Source: Acidobacteria bacterium Ga0077551
Lineage (GTDB): Bacteria > Pseudomonadota > Alphaproteobacteria > Caulobacterales > Hyphomonadaceae
Direction of reading: 5' to 3'
Length of the DNA: 64,000 bases
Assembly (NCBI GenBank): GCA_001464545.1
Contig: LNFC01000012.1
Span: 1-64,000, forward strand
Below, piece after piece: positions 36,054 through 45,953 of this stretch. The position numbers and the translations under genes are program-made. The stretch's first letter is position 1. Each line of letters opens with the position of its first letter. Under the pieces are notes generated by a model. It did not search any database, was not told the DNA's origin, and worked only from the letters and a program-made list of their open reading frames with translations.

Positions 36054-38462
36054 ATGACGCGAACTGATATTGCGGCTCAGGCCAGGCGTGGCTTCGGACT
36101 GTTCCTTGGCATCGCTTTGGCTGGCGCGGCCATAAGCTTGTTCGCCACGCTCTACCTCGCCCATGCGGGCCTCAAACTCGGCCGCGATCTGGCGCCCTTG
36201 TCGGGCGCGACACTGCAAGTCCGCCAGAACATTGCGGAAGCGCACCTACTGGTCGAGCATATCATGAGCCATGATGAGAGTCTGACACCGGCAGATGTTA
36301 CGGCGCTCCTGGATCACACCGACCAGCTTCTGATGGCGATCGTCGAAGGCGGAAAGGTCGATGGCACCGTCTACCGGCCAGTCGGGTCCAAACTGGTGCG
36401 GAGCGAAATCGCTGCAGCGCGCGAACAGCTGGCCGTGCTCCGGCTTCAGGCAGAGACGCGGATGGACACGCTGTCGCTCGATCAGACCGCCGGCTCAGGC
36501 GCCGATGAAGCCTTCGACACGCTGTTTGACGGCATTGTGGATAGACTGCAGGTCCTCGCCGGGCGGCCCGCCATGTCCGGTTCCGCCGCAGCGCAGCGCC
36601 TTGTCGGTGAGGCGCTTTTCCAGACCACGCTCGGCCATCTGGTTGTGGAGGAATCGCTGGGCGGCGACGCGGGTGAGGATTTTGATGCCGCCCTCGGCTC
36701 GTTCGCGCTGGCGGCGGAAAAGCTGGTGCAAGCCCGGCGGCTGACCGGACTCTCCGAGTTCAGCGCCATCGCCGCCGACCTTGAAGAATTCTCCGCAGTC
36801 GCGGCTGAGCGGCGGGATACTGCGAAATATGTCAGCGAGCAGCGCGCCAGCGCCGATGAACGTTTTGATGTCGCCTATGCGGAATTCATTGCGCTCTCGG
36901 GCCGGGCCGAAGCCAGCTTGAACAAGCAGATCGCGGGCGGCCTGGCGGGCCTGATGTGGGCGCGCGCCATTGCGATCGCTTCCGTCGTGGCCGTTTCGGT
37001 CGGGCTCGTCCTGATGATGATGGCCGGCTACCGGCTCGTCGAGGCGCGCCTGGTCCGCCGGCTGCAGGACGTCACGACCGGCATGACCGCTCTGGGAGCG
37101 GGTAACCTCAATGCCCCGATTCCGAACTGGCATGCAGATGACGAACTGGGCGACCTGCGAGATGCGCTGGTCACCTTCCGCACGGCGCAGGAAGAGCGCC
37201 GGGCCTTGGAAGCCGAAACCCGCGCGGCAGCGGAGCGGGAGGCTGCAATGCGGACGGCTGATGCTGAGCGTGCCCGCGCCGAGATGGCCGAGAAGGCGCA
37301 CCGCGCCGAAATTGAGCGGCAAAAAGCCGAATCGGAGCGGCACCAGGCCGAATCCCGGCGCGAGGCTGAAGCCCGTGCTGCGGCAGAAATCGCGCAAGTC
37401 GTCGAAGCTTGCGCGAGGGGCGATTTCTCGCGCGGTTTGCGCACCGACGACAAGGAAGGCATCTTCGCCGAACTCTGCGACGGGATGAACCGCATCGGGA
37501 TCGCCGCGAATGAAGGTCTCGGCGCGGTGCGCACCGGCCTCGCGCACCTCGCGCAAGGCGATCTGACCTACCGGATGCCCGTGCACTTCCATGGCGTGTT
37601 TGCCGAGATCGCCGCGAGCGTCAACACGACCGCGGAAAGCCTGGGCCGGACGTTGTCGGACATTTCCCAGTCTTCCACTTCGGTCGACACGTCCTCGCGC
37701 GAAATCGCGAGTGCAGCCGACGATCTGGCGCGGCGGACCGAGCGCAACGCCTCGATGCTGGAAAAGACCGCGACGGCGCTGGAACAGATGTCGGCCTCGG
37801 TGCGCTCCGCCGCCGGGTCGGCGCAAACCGCCCACGCGGCCGTTGAAAACATCTCTGCCCGCGCAACTGCTGGCCATGCCGTCGTAACCCGCGCCGTCAC
37901 GGCGATGGACGAAATCCGCGCGTCTTCGGACGCCATCGGCCGGATCCTTCAGGTCATCGACGAAATAGCTTTCCAGACCAACCTTCTTGCGCTCAACGCG
38001 GGCGTCGAGGCGGCGCGGGCCGGTGATGCGGGACGCGGCTTTGCCGTGGTCGCCTCCGAGGTGCGGGCACTTGCCAGCCGGTCGTCGGAGGCTGCGCGCG
38101 AGATCGCCACGTTGATTGATACCTCGGGCAGCACGGTCAGCCGCGGCGTCGATTTGGTGCGTTCCTCCGGCTCCGCCCTGCAGGAGATCGTTTCGGGCGT
38201 CGCCGACGTGACAGTCAAAATCCGCGAGATCGTCACGGCATCGAATGAAACGGCCACCGGTATCGGTGAAATTTCCAGTGCCACCAGCGAACTTGACCGC
38301 GCAACCCAGCAAAACGCCGCCATCTTCGAGGAAACCAACGCCGCCGTGCAGTCCCTGCAGGCTGAGGCCGAGGCGCTGGCAGCAACCGTGGCGGCCTTCA
38401 AGCTCAAGGCCGGTGAAACCGGCGGAAGCGCCGCCGCACCCCGTTCGCGCCGTGTGGCCTGA
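36054..38462 (+). CDS. methyl-accepting chemotaxis protein with HAMP domains
   Basis: TM helices, coiled HAMP linker, signalling hairpin [50 protein letters not shown]. Confidence 0.95.
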   Translation: MTRTDIAAQARRGFGLFLGIALAGAAISLFATLYLAHAGLKLGRDLAPLSGATLQVRQNIAEAHLLVEHIMSHDESLTPADVTALLDHTDQLLMAIVEGGKVDGTVYRPVGSKLVRSEIAAAREQLAVLRLQAETRMDTLSLDQTAGSGADEAFDTLFDGIVDRLQVLAGRPAMSGSAAAQRLVGEALFQTTLGHLVVEESLGGDAGEDFDAALGSFALAAEKLVQARRLTGLSEFSAIAADLEEFSAVAAERRDTAKYVSEQRASADERFDVAYAEFIALSGRAEASLNKQIAGGLAGLMWARAIAIASVVAVSVGLVLMMMAGYRLVEARLVRRLQDVTTGMTALGAGNLNAPIPNWHADDELGDLRDALVTFRTAQEERRALEAETRAAAEREAAMRTADAERARAEMAEKAHRAEIERQKAESERHQAESRREAEARAAAEIAQVVEACARGDFSRGLRTDDKEGIFAELCDGMNRIGIAANEGLGAVRTGLAHLAQGDLTYRMPVHFHGVFAEIAASVNTTAESLGRTLSDISQSSTSVDTSSREIASAADDLARRTERNASMLEKTATALEQMSASVRSAAGSAQTAHAAVENISARATAGHAVVTRAVTAMDEIRASSDAIGRILQVIDEIAFQTNLLALNAGVEAARAGDAGRGFAVVASEVRALASRSSEAAREIATLIDTSGSTVSRGVDLVRSSGSALQEIVSGVADVTVKIREIVTASNETATGIGEISSATSELDRATQQNAAIFEETNAAVQSLQAEAEALAATVAAFKLKAGETGGSAAAPRSRRVA

Positions 38463-38513
38463 TTGCCGGGCCCGGCCGGCTGCAATCTCGATGACTTTAT
38501 GAGGAGGTACCCA

Positions 38514-39239
38514 ATGTTCCTTCAACGTGCCCTGTGCTCTTCCACGCTCTTGATGGTTGCCTTGCCCTTGGCTGCGGAGGCCGGCGAGATGCAGCTCTCT
38601 GTCGATGTCGCCGCCGTATCCGCGCTGCATGATCGCGGCGAACAAATCGCCCGCGAAGCTCTGCAGGTGGGCGCGGGCGCCCAGACCGAAGTGCAGGATG
38701 TGACTGTGTATGGCGCTGTCTATCGCCTGCTGCCGGTCGGCGGGCAGCAGGAGGCCTTCGATGACGAAGCCGGCTTCACGCTCGGCATGGCCTGGGACAA
38801 GCAATCCTATAGCGCTGACATCTCTGCCAACCTTCTGACGTTTCCGGGTGAAGAGGCAGAATCGAGTATCGAGCTGGCGGGAGCCTTCACCCTCCATACG
38901 GCCTTCGCCCCCGCTCTGATCGGCTTCTATGATACCGACTTCAAGGACTGGGGCCTGGAACTTGCGGGCGGACCCGAATGGGAAGCGGGCGACTGGACGA
39001 TCTACGCCCTCGGGCGGGCAGGGTTCGTCCAGCCCGGAGACGACTCGGCGCACAGGTCCTATGCGGGCGTCGAATGGGGCGCCGTGCGCCCCGTTTCCGA
39101 CTCGGTGGAATTCAGCCTTTTTGCGCGGTCCGATATCGCGGATGAGGAGACGTTCGTGCGCCGCATACAAAGCCGCGAGATCACCTCGCTTCGCAATTCC
39201 GGCGTGGCGGCCGGTATCAACCTGGCGATAAGCCATTAG
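38514..39239 (+). CDS. secreted/outer-membrane hypothetical protein
   Basis: Strong SD GAGGAGG; signal peptide MFLQRALCSSTLLMVALPLAAEA; alternating beta-strand pattern. Confidence 0.75.
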   Translation: MFLQRALCSSTLLMVALPLAAEAGEMQLSVDVAAVSALHDRGEQIAREALQVGAGAQTEVQDVTVYGAVYRLLPVGGQQEAFDDEAGFTLGMAWDKQSYSADISANLLTFPGEEAESSIELAGAFTLHTAFAPALIGFYDTDFKDWGLELAGGPEWEAGDWTIYALGRAGFVQPGDDSAHRSYAGVEWGAVRPVSDSVEFSLFARSDIADEETFVRRIQSREITSLRNSGVAAGINLAISH

Positions 39240-39343
39240 AGCATCTGTCGGCTCCCGGCTGATCAGTTTGAAACAAGCCGGGCGGACGGATTGAGCCAGG
39301 AGCCGGGACGAGCCAGACTCATCAACCTGCTGAACTGTATTCT

Positions 39344-40666
39344 CTATCCCTGGCCGATCTCCGCCCCCAGCATTGCCATATGCCCGAGGAAATCCGGATA
39401 GCTCGTGTCGATCATCGACACGTCGTCGACGCTCACGGGCTTCTTCGCTGCCGTGCCCATCACCAGCGCGCTCATCGCGATGCGGTGGTCGTGGCGTGTC
39501 TCGACGAGGCCGCCGCCCGGCACCGGACCGCCGCAGCCCTGCACCGTGAAGCCGTCCACTGTCTCCTCGACGTCCACGCCGTTGACGCGCAGCATCGCGA
39601 CGATCGCCTTGATCCGGTCGCTCTCCTTGACGCGCAGCTCGTCCGCGCCGGTCACACGCGTCTCGCCGGTCGCAAACGCCGCCAGCACCGCGAGGATCGG
39701 GAACTCGTCGATCATCGAGGCGACGAGACGCTCCGGCACGGCAATGCCCTTCAGGCCGGCATAGCCCGCATGCAGGTCGATCAGCCGCTCGCCCGCCGCC
39801 TCACCGCGCTCCTCGGCGCCAAGGTGCGCGCCCATCAGGTTGGCGGCGTCATAGAAGCCCGAGCGCGTCGGGTTCGACATCACGCCTTCGACCATCACGT
39901 CGCCCTGCGCCGACAGGATGCCCGCCGCAATCAGGAACGCCGCCGAGGACGGGTCGCCGGGAATGGCGGCGTCCACTGCGAACAGCGGCTGCTTGCCCTC
40001 AATCGAGATTTCCGCCGCCCCGCCGGGCGCCACCTTGAAGCCGAGCTTCGCGCCAAAGCCTTTCAACATCCGTTCGGTATGGTCCCGTGTCGCCTTGGCC
40101 TCGACCACCGTGGTCGTCCCCACGGCGTTCAGCCCGGCCAGCAGCACGGCGGATTTGACCTGCGCGCTCGCCTGCGGGGGGGCGTAGCGGATGCCCTTCA
40201 GCGCGCTGGAGCCCGTCAGCGAGAAGGGCAGGCGCCCGTCCGGCCCGGCCGTATCCTTCATTCCCATTTCGCGAAGCGGGTTCAGCACCCGGTTCATCGG
40301 CCGGGAAGAGAGGGACGCGTCCCCGCTCAGCTCCGCCGTCAGGTCAAAGCCGGCCATCACGCCCATCATCAGGCGCGATCCGGTGCCTGAATTGCCGAAA
40401 TCCAGCCCGTCCTTCGGTGAGGCGAGGCCCTTGGTGCCCACGCCCCGGACCTCCCAGGCGCCAGGGCCGGTACAGGCCACTTCCGCTCCCATCGCCGCCA
40501 TGGCGAGGCCGGTGCGGATCACGTCGTCTCCTTCGAGCAGGCCGGTGAACCGGCTCACCCCGGAGGCCAGCCCGCCGAAGATCAGCGCGCGGTGGCTGCA
40601 GGACTTGTCACCCGGCGCGCGGATGGAACCGGCGAGGCGCCGGACGGGTCGGCTGGTCCAGACCAT
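39344..40666 (-). CDS. aroA: 3-phosphoshikimate 1-carboxyvinyltransferase
   Basis: PGDKSCSHRALIFGGLASG, GNSGTGSRLMMGVMAG, RVKESDRIKAIVAMLR, HDHRIAMSALVMG. Confidence 0.95.
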   Translation of the reverse strand: MVWTSRPVRRLAGSIRAPGDKSCSHRALIFGGLASGVSRFTGLLEGDDVIRTGLAMAAMGAEVACTGPGAWEVRGVGTKGLASPKDGLDFGNSGTGSRLMMGVMAGFDLTAELSGDASLSSRPMNRVLNPLREMGMKDTAGPDGRLPFSLTGSSALKGIRYAPPQASAQVKSAVLLAGLNAVGTTTVVEAKATRDHTERMLKGFGAKLGFKVAPGGAAEISIEGKQPLFAVDAAIPGDPSSAAFLIAAGILSAQGDVMVEGVMSNPTRSGFYDAANLMGAHLGAEERGEAAGERLIDLHAGYAGLKGIAVPERLVASMIDEFPILAVLAAFATGETRVTGADELRVKESDRIKAIVAMLRVNGVDVEETVDGFTVQGCGGPVPGGGLVETRHDHRIAMSALVMGTAAKKPVSVDDVSMIDTSYPDFLGHMAMLGAEIGQG

Positions 40667-40787
40667 GAGAGAAGGCCCTGTTTCTATAAAATGCTGACTT
40701 CAATTCGGGCTTTGACAGCGCCGGGCGTTCATGGCAAGCGCGCCAGCTTCCATCAGGTATTTTCCCCATAAAGAGGAGCGCGCGCCC

Positions 40788-41309
40788 GTGTCCAAGGACA
40801 AGCTCGGAACCAAGCAGGTCTGCCCATCCTGCGAATCGCGATTCTACGACCTGAACAAACGCCCCGCCGTCTGCCCGAAATGCGGCGCCGAGTTCGACCC
40901 CGAAGACGAGGTGATCCGCACCACGATCACCAAGGTCAAGGCGAAGGCGGCCCGCGCCGCCGTGAAGGCCGTGGCCGATGATGACGAGGACGCCGAGGAA
41001 GAGGATGACGCCGTCATCCGCGATGACGACGAAGATGATGCCGCCGAGGCCGAAGAGGTCGAGGAGGACGATGAAGAGGAAACCAAGGAGCTCGTCGGCG
41101 AGGAAGACGACGTGATCCTGGAAGACGCCGAGGACGAGGAAGAGACGCCAGCACCGGGCAAGGTGCCGGCCGGCTTCACCGAAGACGGCGCCGCAGTCGA
41201 CGATGATGACGTGATCATTGCCGACGATGATGAGGAAGAGTTCGAGATCGATGACGACGAGGACGGCGACGATGATCTCGCCCTCGACGACGATGAAGAC
41301 GAACGGTGA
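40788..41309 (+). CDS. TIGR02300 family protein with long acidic tail, GTG start
   Basis: SKDKLGTKQVCPSCESRFYDLNKRPAVCPKCGAEFDPEDEV zinc-ribbon-like N-terminus, then Asp/Glu-rich tail. Confidence 0.88.
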   Translation: MSKDKLGTKQVCPSCESRFYDLNKRPAVCPKCGAEFDPEDEVIRTTITKVKAKAARAAVKAVADDDEDAEEEDDAVIRDDDEDDAAEAEEVEEDDEEETKELVGEEDDVILEDAEDEEETPAPGKVPAGFTEDGAAVDDDDVIIADDDEEEFEIDDDEDGDDDLALDDDEDER

Positions 41310-41326
41310 TAATTAGGACTTGAAAC

Positions 41327-41355
41327 GGCGGGAGGCTGAGACTAATCCTCCCGCC
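41327..41355. terminator. Hairpin upstream of tRNA-Ala
   Basis: GGCGGGAGG-N11-CCTCCCGCC. Confidence 0.5.
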
Positions 41356-41364
41356 TCCCGGTCA

Positions 41365-41440
<76 letters not shown>

Positions 41441-41627
41441 GGACCCGTTTCCGGGCAAACCTGTCAAAATTTGAGCAATCAGGCGCGCTAAACGGGCCTG
41501 TGAGCCCGCGCCGCCGTGTTGCCGCAGGCCGGTGCTTGAACCGGACACATTCGAGGCCCACCTTCAGTTCATGGCAGAGCACCCGCCTGCCAGCGACCCC
41601 ATCCGGGGCGCGGAAAGGAGTGGACCT

Positions 41628-41867
41628 ATGACGACCGGCCTGAAATCGACTTCCCTCGAAGGCAATTCCTTCGTCTACATCCGCCATCTCGATGATGGCG
41701 AAATCCGCAGCCTGTTGCCGCCTGAAGCCCTCGATGATGTGGCTGACCCGGAAGACCTGTTCGTCGTTGCCTCGGCAGACGGTCAGCGCCTGGCCATCGT
41801 CGAAGGCCGTGAAGCGGCTTTTGCTGCAGCCCTCGCCAACGATCTGAGCCCGCTCAGCGTTCACTAG
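41628..41867 (+). CDS. DUF1150 family small protein
   Basis: GNSFVYIRHLDDGEIRSLLPPEAL...DLFVVASADGQRLAIVEGREAAFAAALANDLSPLSVH. Confidence 0.8.
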   Translation: MTTGLKSTSLEGNSFVYIRHLDDGEIRSLLPPEALDDVADPEDLFVVASADGQRLAIVEGREAAFAAALANDLSPLSVH

Positions 41868-41890
41868 CGCCCCCGCGCGCCGTCTTGCTT

Positions 41891-41934
41891 TTCCCCGGAT
41901 TGAAGATGACACTCGCGTCAACTGATCCGGGGAA
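41891..41934 (+). promoter_or_regulatory. Leader inverted repeat overlapping the SD of the beta-helix gene
   Basis: Perfect arms TTCCCCGGAT / ATCCGGGGAA with inner TGAC/GTCA; 3' arm contains GGGGAAG just before ATG 41941. Confidence 0.45.
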
Positions 41935-41940
41935 GAATCC

Positions 41941-43188
41941 ATGACTCTTGCGCGCTTTGCCTGTGCGATTCCGTTCGCACTGCTCGTCTCGGCCTGCATG
42001 CCGAATACCACGTCGGCCCCGGCCGCAGAGCCCGGCGGGCCTGCGCCCCTTTCGGCCGAAGGCGATTTTGGCGCGACGCTTCAGGGCGCGCTGATCAATG
42101 CCAAGCCCGGCGACACGGTCGTCATGCCCGCGGGGACCTTTGCGCTGGCCGATTCGCTGTCTCTGGACGTGGACGGCGTGACGCTGCGCGGCGCGGGGCA
42201 GGGTGTCACCGTGCTGGACTTCGCCCAGCAATCGGGCGCCGGCGAAGGCCTGCTGGTAACCTCCAATGATGTCACCCTCACGGACTTCACCGTGCGCGAC
42301 ACCAAGGGCGACGGTATCAAGTCGAAGGGCGCCGACCGGATCACCTACAAGCAGCTGACCGTCGAATGGAGCGGCGAGCCCGACGAGACCAATGGCGCCT
42401 ACGGCGTCTACCCGGTCGAATCGAAGGACGTGCTGGTCGAGAACGTCACCGTGCGCGGCGCCTCGGACGCCGGCATCTATGTTGGCCAGTCCTCCAACAT
42501 CATCGTGCGCAACTCGGTCGTCGAGTTCAACGTTGCCGGCATCGAGATCGAGAACTCGACCGGCGCGGACGTGTACGGAAACATCGCCCGCAACAATACT
42601 GGCGGCATCCTGGTGTTCGACCTGCCGGACCTTCCGGTCTCCGGCGGCAACGCAACGCGCATCTATGCCAACCAGATCTTTGCCAACAACACGCGCAACT
42701 TTGCGCCCGCCGGAAACATCGTCGCGGGCGTGCCTTCGGGCACCGGCGTCATCATCATGGCGAACCGCAACGTCCATGTGTTCGACAATGCCTTCGAGAA
42801 CAATCGCTCCGCCCACGTCCTGATCACCGCCTATTCGCTGCCCTTCACCGACGCGGCCTACAATCCGCTGCCGCGCGATGTCGTGATCCGCAACAACACC
42901 TATTCCGGCGGCGGCGATGATCCGCAGGGCATCCTCACCCCGCTTGCCGAAGCGCTCGGCGGCACGCTGCCCCCCATTGTCTGGGACGGCGTCTCCACCT
43001 GGCCCGGCGCTACCGAAGCGCAGACCGTGAACCTCACCATCGCCGAGGCGCCCGAAGTGGGTTTCCTGAACTTTGGCATCCCGTCCTATCCGCTGGACCC
43101 GGCCATGCTGGCGCCGTCACCCGACCGCCCGGCGAGCACGCCGCCGGCCGAGCCTGCCGCCATCGTGCTGGCGCACGTCAAGGAATAG
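41941..43188 (+). CDS. parallel beta-helix domain lipoprotein (TIGR03805-like)
   Basis: Lipobox VSAC; right-handed beta-helix repeats (NVTVRGASDAGIYVGQSSNIIVRNSVVEFNVAGIEIENSTGADVYGNIARNNTGGILVF). Confidence 0.88.
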   Translation: MTLARFACAIPFALLVSACMPNTTSAPAAEPGGPAPLSAEGDFGATLQGALINAKPGDTVVMPAGTFALADSLSLDVDGVTLRGAGQGVTVLDFAQQSGAGEGLLVTSNDVTLTDFTVRDTKGDGIKSKGADRITYKQLTVEWSGEPDETNGAYGVYPVESKDVLVENVTVRGASDAGIYVGQSSNIIVRNSVVEFNVAGIEIENSTGADVYGNIARNNTGGILVFDLPDLPVSGGNATRIYANQIFANNTRNFAPAGNIVAGVPSGTGVIIMANRNVHVFDNAFENNRSAHVLITAYSLPFTDAAYNPLPRDVVIRNNTYSGGGDDPQGILTPLAEALGGTLPPIVWDGVSTWPGATEAQTVNLTIAEAPEVGFLNFGIPSYPLDPAMLAPSPDRPASTPPAEPAAIVLAHVKE

Positions 43189-43191
43189 GCC

Positions 43192-44229
43192 TTGCGCGCC
43201 GCTGCCCTCCTGCTCGCCGCGCTGCTCGCGGGGCTGGTCTCCGCCTGCGGTCTCGCCAAAGGCGGCGGTCCGGACATGGGCGTGATCCTCGCGGAGGCGC
43301 CGGCGGAAAAACTCTCAGCTTACGGATTGTTCTCGGATACCGCTGCTGCTGTGCCCGCTGCCGGTGTTGTCCCCTATGACCTGGTCAACCCGCTCTTCTC
43401 GGATCACGCGGCGAAGCACCGCCTCGTCTTTGTACCCGGCGGCGAAACGGCTGCATATGCGGACGATGACGTCTTCGCCTTTCCGGTGGGCACGGTGCTC
43501 GTCAAGACGTTTGCGTTCGCGCCGGACATGCGCACACCGCAGACAGGCGAATACCGGGTCGAAACCCGCCTGCTGATCCACAAGGCCGCCGGCTGGGTCG
43601 CGTATCCCTACATCTGGAACGAGGACGGCACCGAGGCGGTCTATTCGCCGATTGGCGGCAAGCGGACGATCGAGACGATCACGCCCGCCGGTGCGCCGCT
43701 CACGATCCAGTACGCCGTGCCCAACCAGAACCAGTGCAAGACGTGCCATCAGGCGGGCGACGCGCTCTCGCCGATCGGCCCCAAGGCGCGCAATCTCAAT
43801 CACGAAGGCCAGCTCGAAGACTGGGTGGAGAAAGGCGTGCTGGACCAGCTTCCGTCATCTGCGCCAGCCTCGGCGGCCGTCTACGATGTATCGCTGCCGC
43901 TCGAGGCGCGGGCCCGCGCCTGGCTCGACATCAACTGCGCCCATTGCCACAAGCCGGATGGCTCGGCGTCGAATTCCGGCCTTGTCCTCTCGGCCACCGA
44001 GACCGACCCGGTGAGAATCGGCATCGGCAAGCACCCCGTCGCCGCCGGGCGCGGGGCAGGGACGCTGTTCCAGGTCATCGTCCCCGGCGCCCCGGACCGC
44101 TCGATCCTCGCCTACCGTATGGCCTCCACCGAACCCGGCGTCGCGATGCCCGAACTCGGCCGCAGTGTTCCGGACCCGGAGGGTCTCGCCCTGGTGCGCG
44201 ACTGGATCGCGGAGATGGAGCCGCGTTGA
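43192..44229 (+). CDS. diheme c-type cytochrome lipoprotein (SO_2930/HNE_0200, TIGR03806-like), TTG start
   Basis: Two CXXCH motifs (QCKTCHQAG, INCAHCHKPDG); ENLSAYGLFSD-type N-terminus, YPYIWNEDGTEAVYSPIGGKR. Confidence 0.88.
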   Translation: MRAAALLLAALLAGLVSACGLAKGGGPDMGVILAEAPAEKLSAYGLFSDTAAAVPAAGVVPYDLVNPLFSDHAAKHRLVFVPGGETAAYADDDVFAFPVGTVLVKTFAFAPDMRTPQTGEYRVETRLLIHKAAGWVAYPYIWNEDGTEAVYSPIGGKRTIETITPAGAPLTIQYAVPNQNQCKTCHQAGDALSPIGPKARNLNHEGQLEDWVEKGVLDQLPSSAPASAAVYDVSLPLEARARAWLDINCAHCHKPDGSASNSGLVLSATETDPVRIGIGKHPVAAGRGAGTLFQVIVPGAPDRSILAYRMASTEPGVAMPELGRSVPDPEGLALVRDWIAEMEPR

Positions 44230-44299
44230 GGCTTGCCGGCCCCTGAGCGGGTGCTAGTTGCTCTCGCGAACAAGCCTGCTTCGCCCGGAGACATCCCGC

Positions 44300-44728
44300 A
44301 TGAAATTCCTCTACCCGCTCGCCGCCCTCCTGCTTGCGGCGTGCGCAACGCCTGCGGCGCCTGCAAGCCCTGCGGCCGAAGCCGCTGCGCCGGTCCTCGC
44401 GGGCAGCGATCTCGACGGCACCTGGGACGTCACGATGTACTGGTCGCCGACCGAGCCGCCGAGTTTGACCGTGATGGTGCTGGCGGCGGCGCCGGACAAC
44501 AAGGTCACGGGCTCCTTCTACGGCTCGGATTTCCTTGAAGGGGAGTATTCCCTGCGCGGCGACACGCTTGCTTTCGGCAGCGTCACGACCGATGGCGAGG
44601 CGCTCTACAGCCATTCCGGGCGCTTCGTGGACGGGCAGATCGAAGGCCAGACCTTGTCGCACGGCCGGGATTTCCTCATGATCTGGGTCGCCACACGGCG
44701 CGCGGGGGAGGCTCCCCCCGCGCCCTGA
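44300..44728 (+). CDS. lipoprotein of unknown function
   Basis: Lipobox LLAAC; LDGTWDVTMYWSPTEPPSLTVMVLAAAPDNKVTGSFYGS. Confidence 0.7.
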   Translation: MKFLYPLAALLLAACATPAAPASPAAEAAAPVLAGSDLDGTWDVTMYWSPTEPPSLTVMVLAAAPDNKVTGSFYGSDFLEGEYSLRGDTLAFGSVTTDGEALYSHSGRFVDGQIEGQTLSHGRDFLMIWVATRRAGEAPPAP

Positions 44729-44742
44729 CAGGAGGCCAAGGC

Positions 44743-45207
44743 ATGACCCCTCGTATCCTCGTCGACGCGGATGCCTGCCCGGTAAAGGACGAGATCTACA
44801 AGGTTGCCCTGCGCCACGGTGTCGAAGCGGTCATCGTCGCCAATTCGTACATCCGGATCCCGGAGCACCCGCTCTTCTCGCGCAAGATCGTCAGCGACGG
44901 CTTCGATGCCGCCGATGACTGGATCGCGGAGCAGGCCACGCCGGCTTGCGTCGTGATCACCGCTGATATTCCCCTCGCGGACCGCTGCCTGAAGGCCGGC
45001 GCGAACGTTCTCAGCCATGCCGGCAAGCCGTTCACGCCGGACTCGATTGGCGGCGCGCTCGCCACCCGCGCCATCATGGCGGACCTGCGCGTCGGGGTCG
45101 CCGGCATCGGCGCCTCGGGGCCAGCGCCCTTCTCGAAGGCGGACCGTTCGCGGTTTCTCTCGGCGCTGGATACGGCCCTCGTCGCGGTCCGGAAGGCAGC
45201 CGGGTAG
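44743..45207 (+). CDS. YaiI/YqxD family protein (DUF188)
   Basis: PRILVDADACPVKDEIYKVALRHG, VVITADIPLADRCLKAGANVLSHAGKPFT. Confidence 0.93.
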   Translation: MTPRILVDADACPVKDEIYKVALRHGVEAVIVANSYIRIPEHPLFSRKIVSDGFDAADDWIAEQATPACVVITADIPLADRCLKAGANVLSHAGKPFTPDSIGGALATRAIMADLRVGVAGIGASGPAPFSKADRSRFLSALDTALVAVRKAAG

Positions 45208-45254
45208 GGCGCCCGCACACTTGCCCTTAACGGGCACCGTGGTATGGGCCGCAG

Positions 45255-45869
45255 ATGAGCCAGATCACGCTTCACAAGGGGGATCTCCCCAAAGGCCTCA
45301 GTTTCGGCCCCGTCGTCGCCGTCGATACCGAAGCGATGGGTCTCAATCCGAACCGGGATTACCTGACGCTGGTACAGCTGTCGCCCGGCGATGGCACCGC
45401 GCATCTCGTACAGCTGACCCGGGACTTTGACTGCCCGAACCTCAAGGCGCTGATGACCGACCCGAAGGTCGTGAAGCTGTTCCATTTTGCGCGTTTCGAC
45501 ATCGCGATGATGCGCAAGTGGATGGGCATCACGGTCTCGCCGATCTGGTGCACCAAGATCGCTTCGCGTCTCGCCCGCACCTATACCGACCGGCACGGCC
45601 TCAAGGATGTCGCCCGCGAGATCGCCGGGATCGACATGTCCAAGGCCCAGCAAAGCTCCGACTGGGGCGCCGCGGCGCTGACCGATGCGCAGATCCAGTA
45701 TGCCGCTTCGGATGTGCTCTACCTGCACCAGATCAAGGCCGGCCTCGAAGCGATGCTGGTGCGCGAAGGCCGGATGGCGCTGGCCGAGGCCTGCTTCGGT
45801 TTCCTGCCGGTGCGCGCCGAGCTGGACCTTGCCGGTTGGGGCGAGGAAGACGTTTTTTCGCATTCCTGA
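45255..45869 (+). CDS. rnd: ribonuclease D
   Basis: VVAVDTEAMGLNPNRDYLTLVQLSPGDG, KLFHFARFDIAMMRKWMG, YAASDVLYLHQIKAGLE. Confidence 0.92.
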   Translation: MSQITLHKGDLPKGLSFGPVVAVDTEAMGLNPNRDYLTLVQLSPGDGTAHLVQLTRDFDCPNLKALMTDPKVVKLFHFARFDIAMMRKWMGITVSPIWCTKIASRLARTYTDRHGLKDVAREIAGIDMSKAQQSSDWGAAALTDAQIQYAASDVLYLHQIKAGLEAMLVREGRMALAEACFGFLPVRAELDLAGWGEEDVFSHS

Positions 45870-45953
45870 TCGCCTGCGGCCCGCGCTTTCACTCGGGCCC
45901 CATCGCGGTTAAGCATATCGCCTGAAACTATCGCAGGATCAGGCCGCCCCATC

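Noticed and set aside
36495-39236. 913-aa minus-strand ORF opposite the chemoreceptor
   Set aside because: Antisense shadow spanning two well supported genes
39240-39320. Possible inverted repeat with GGCTCCCGGC / GCCAGGAGCCGGG between the secreted protein and aroA
   Set aside because: Several competing partial pairings and no U-tract; likely an ordinary convergent terminator region, not specific enough to report
40975-41309. Apparent GA/GAT-rich tandem repeat
   Set aside because: Explained by Asp/Glu codons in the acidic tail of the TIGR02300 protein; no regular repeat unit
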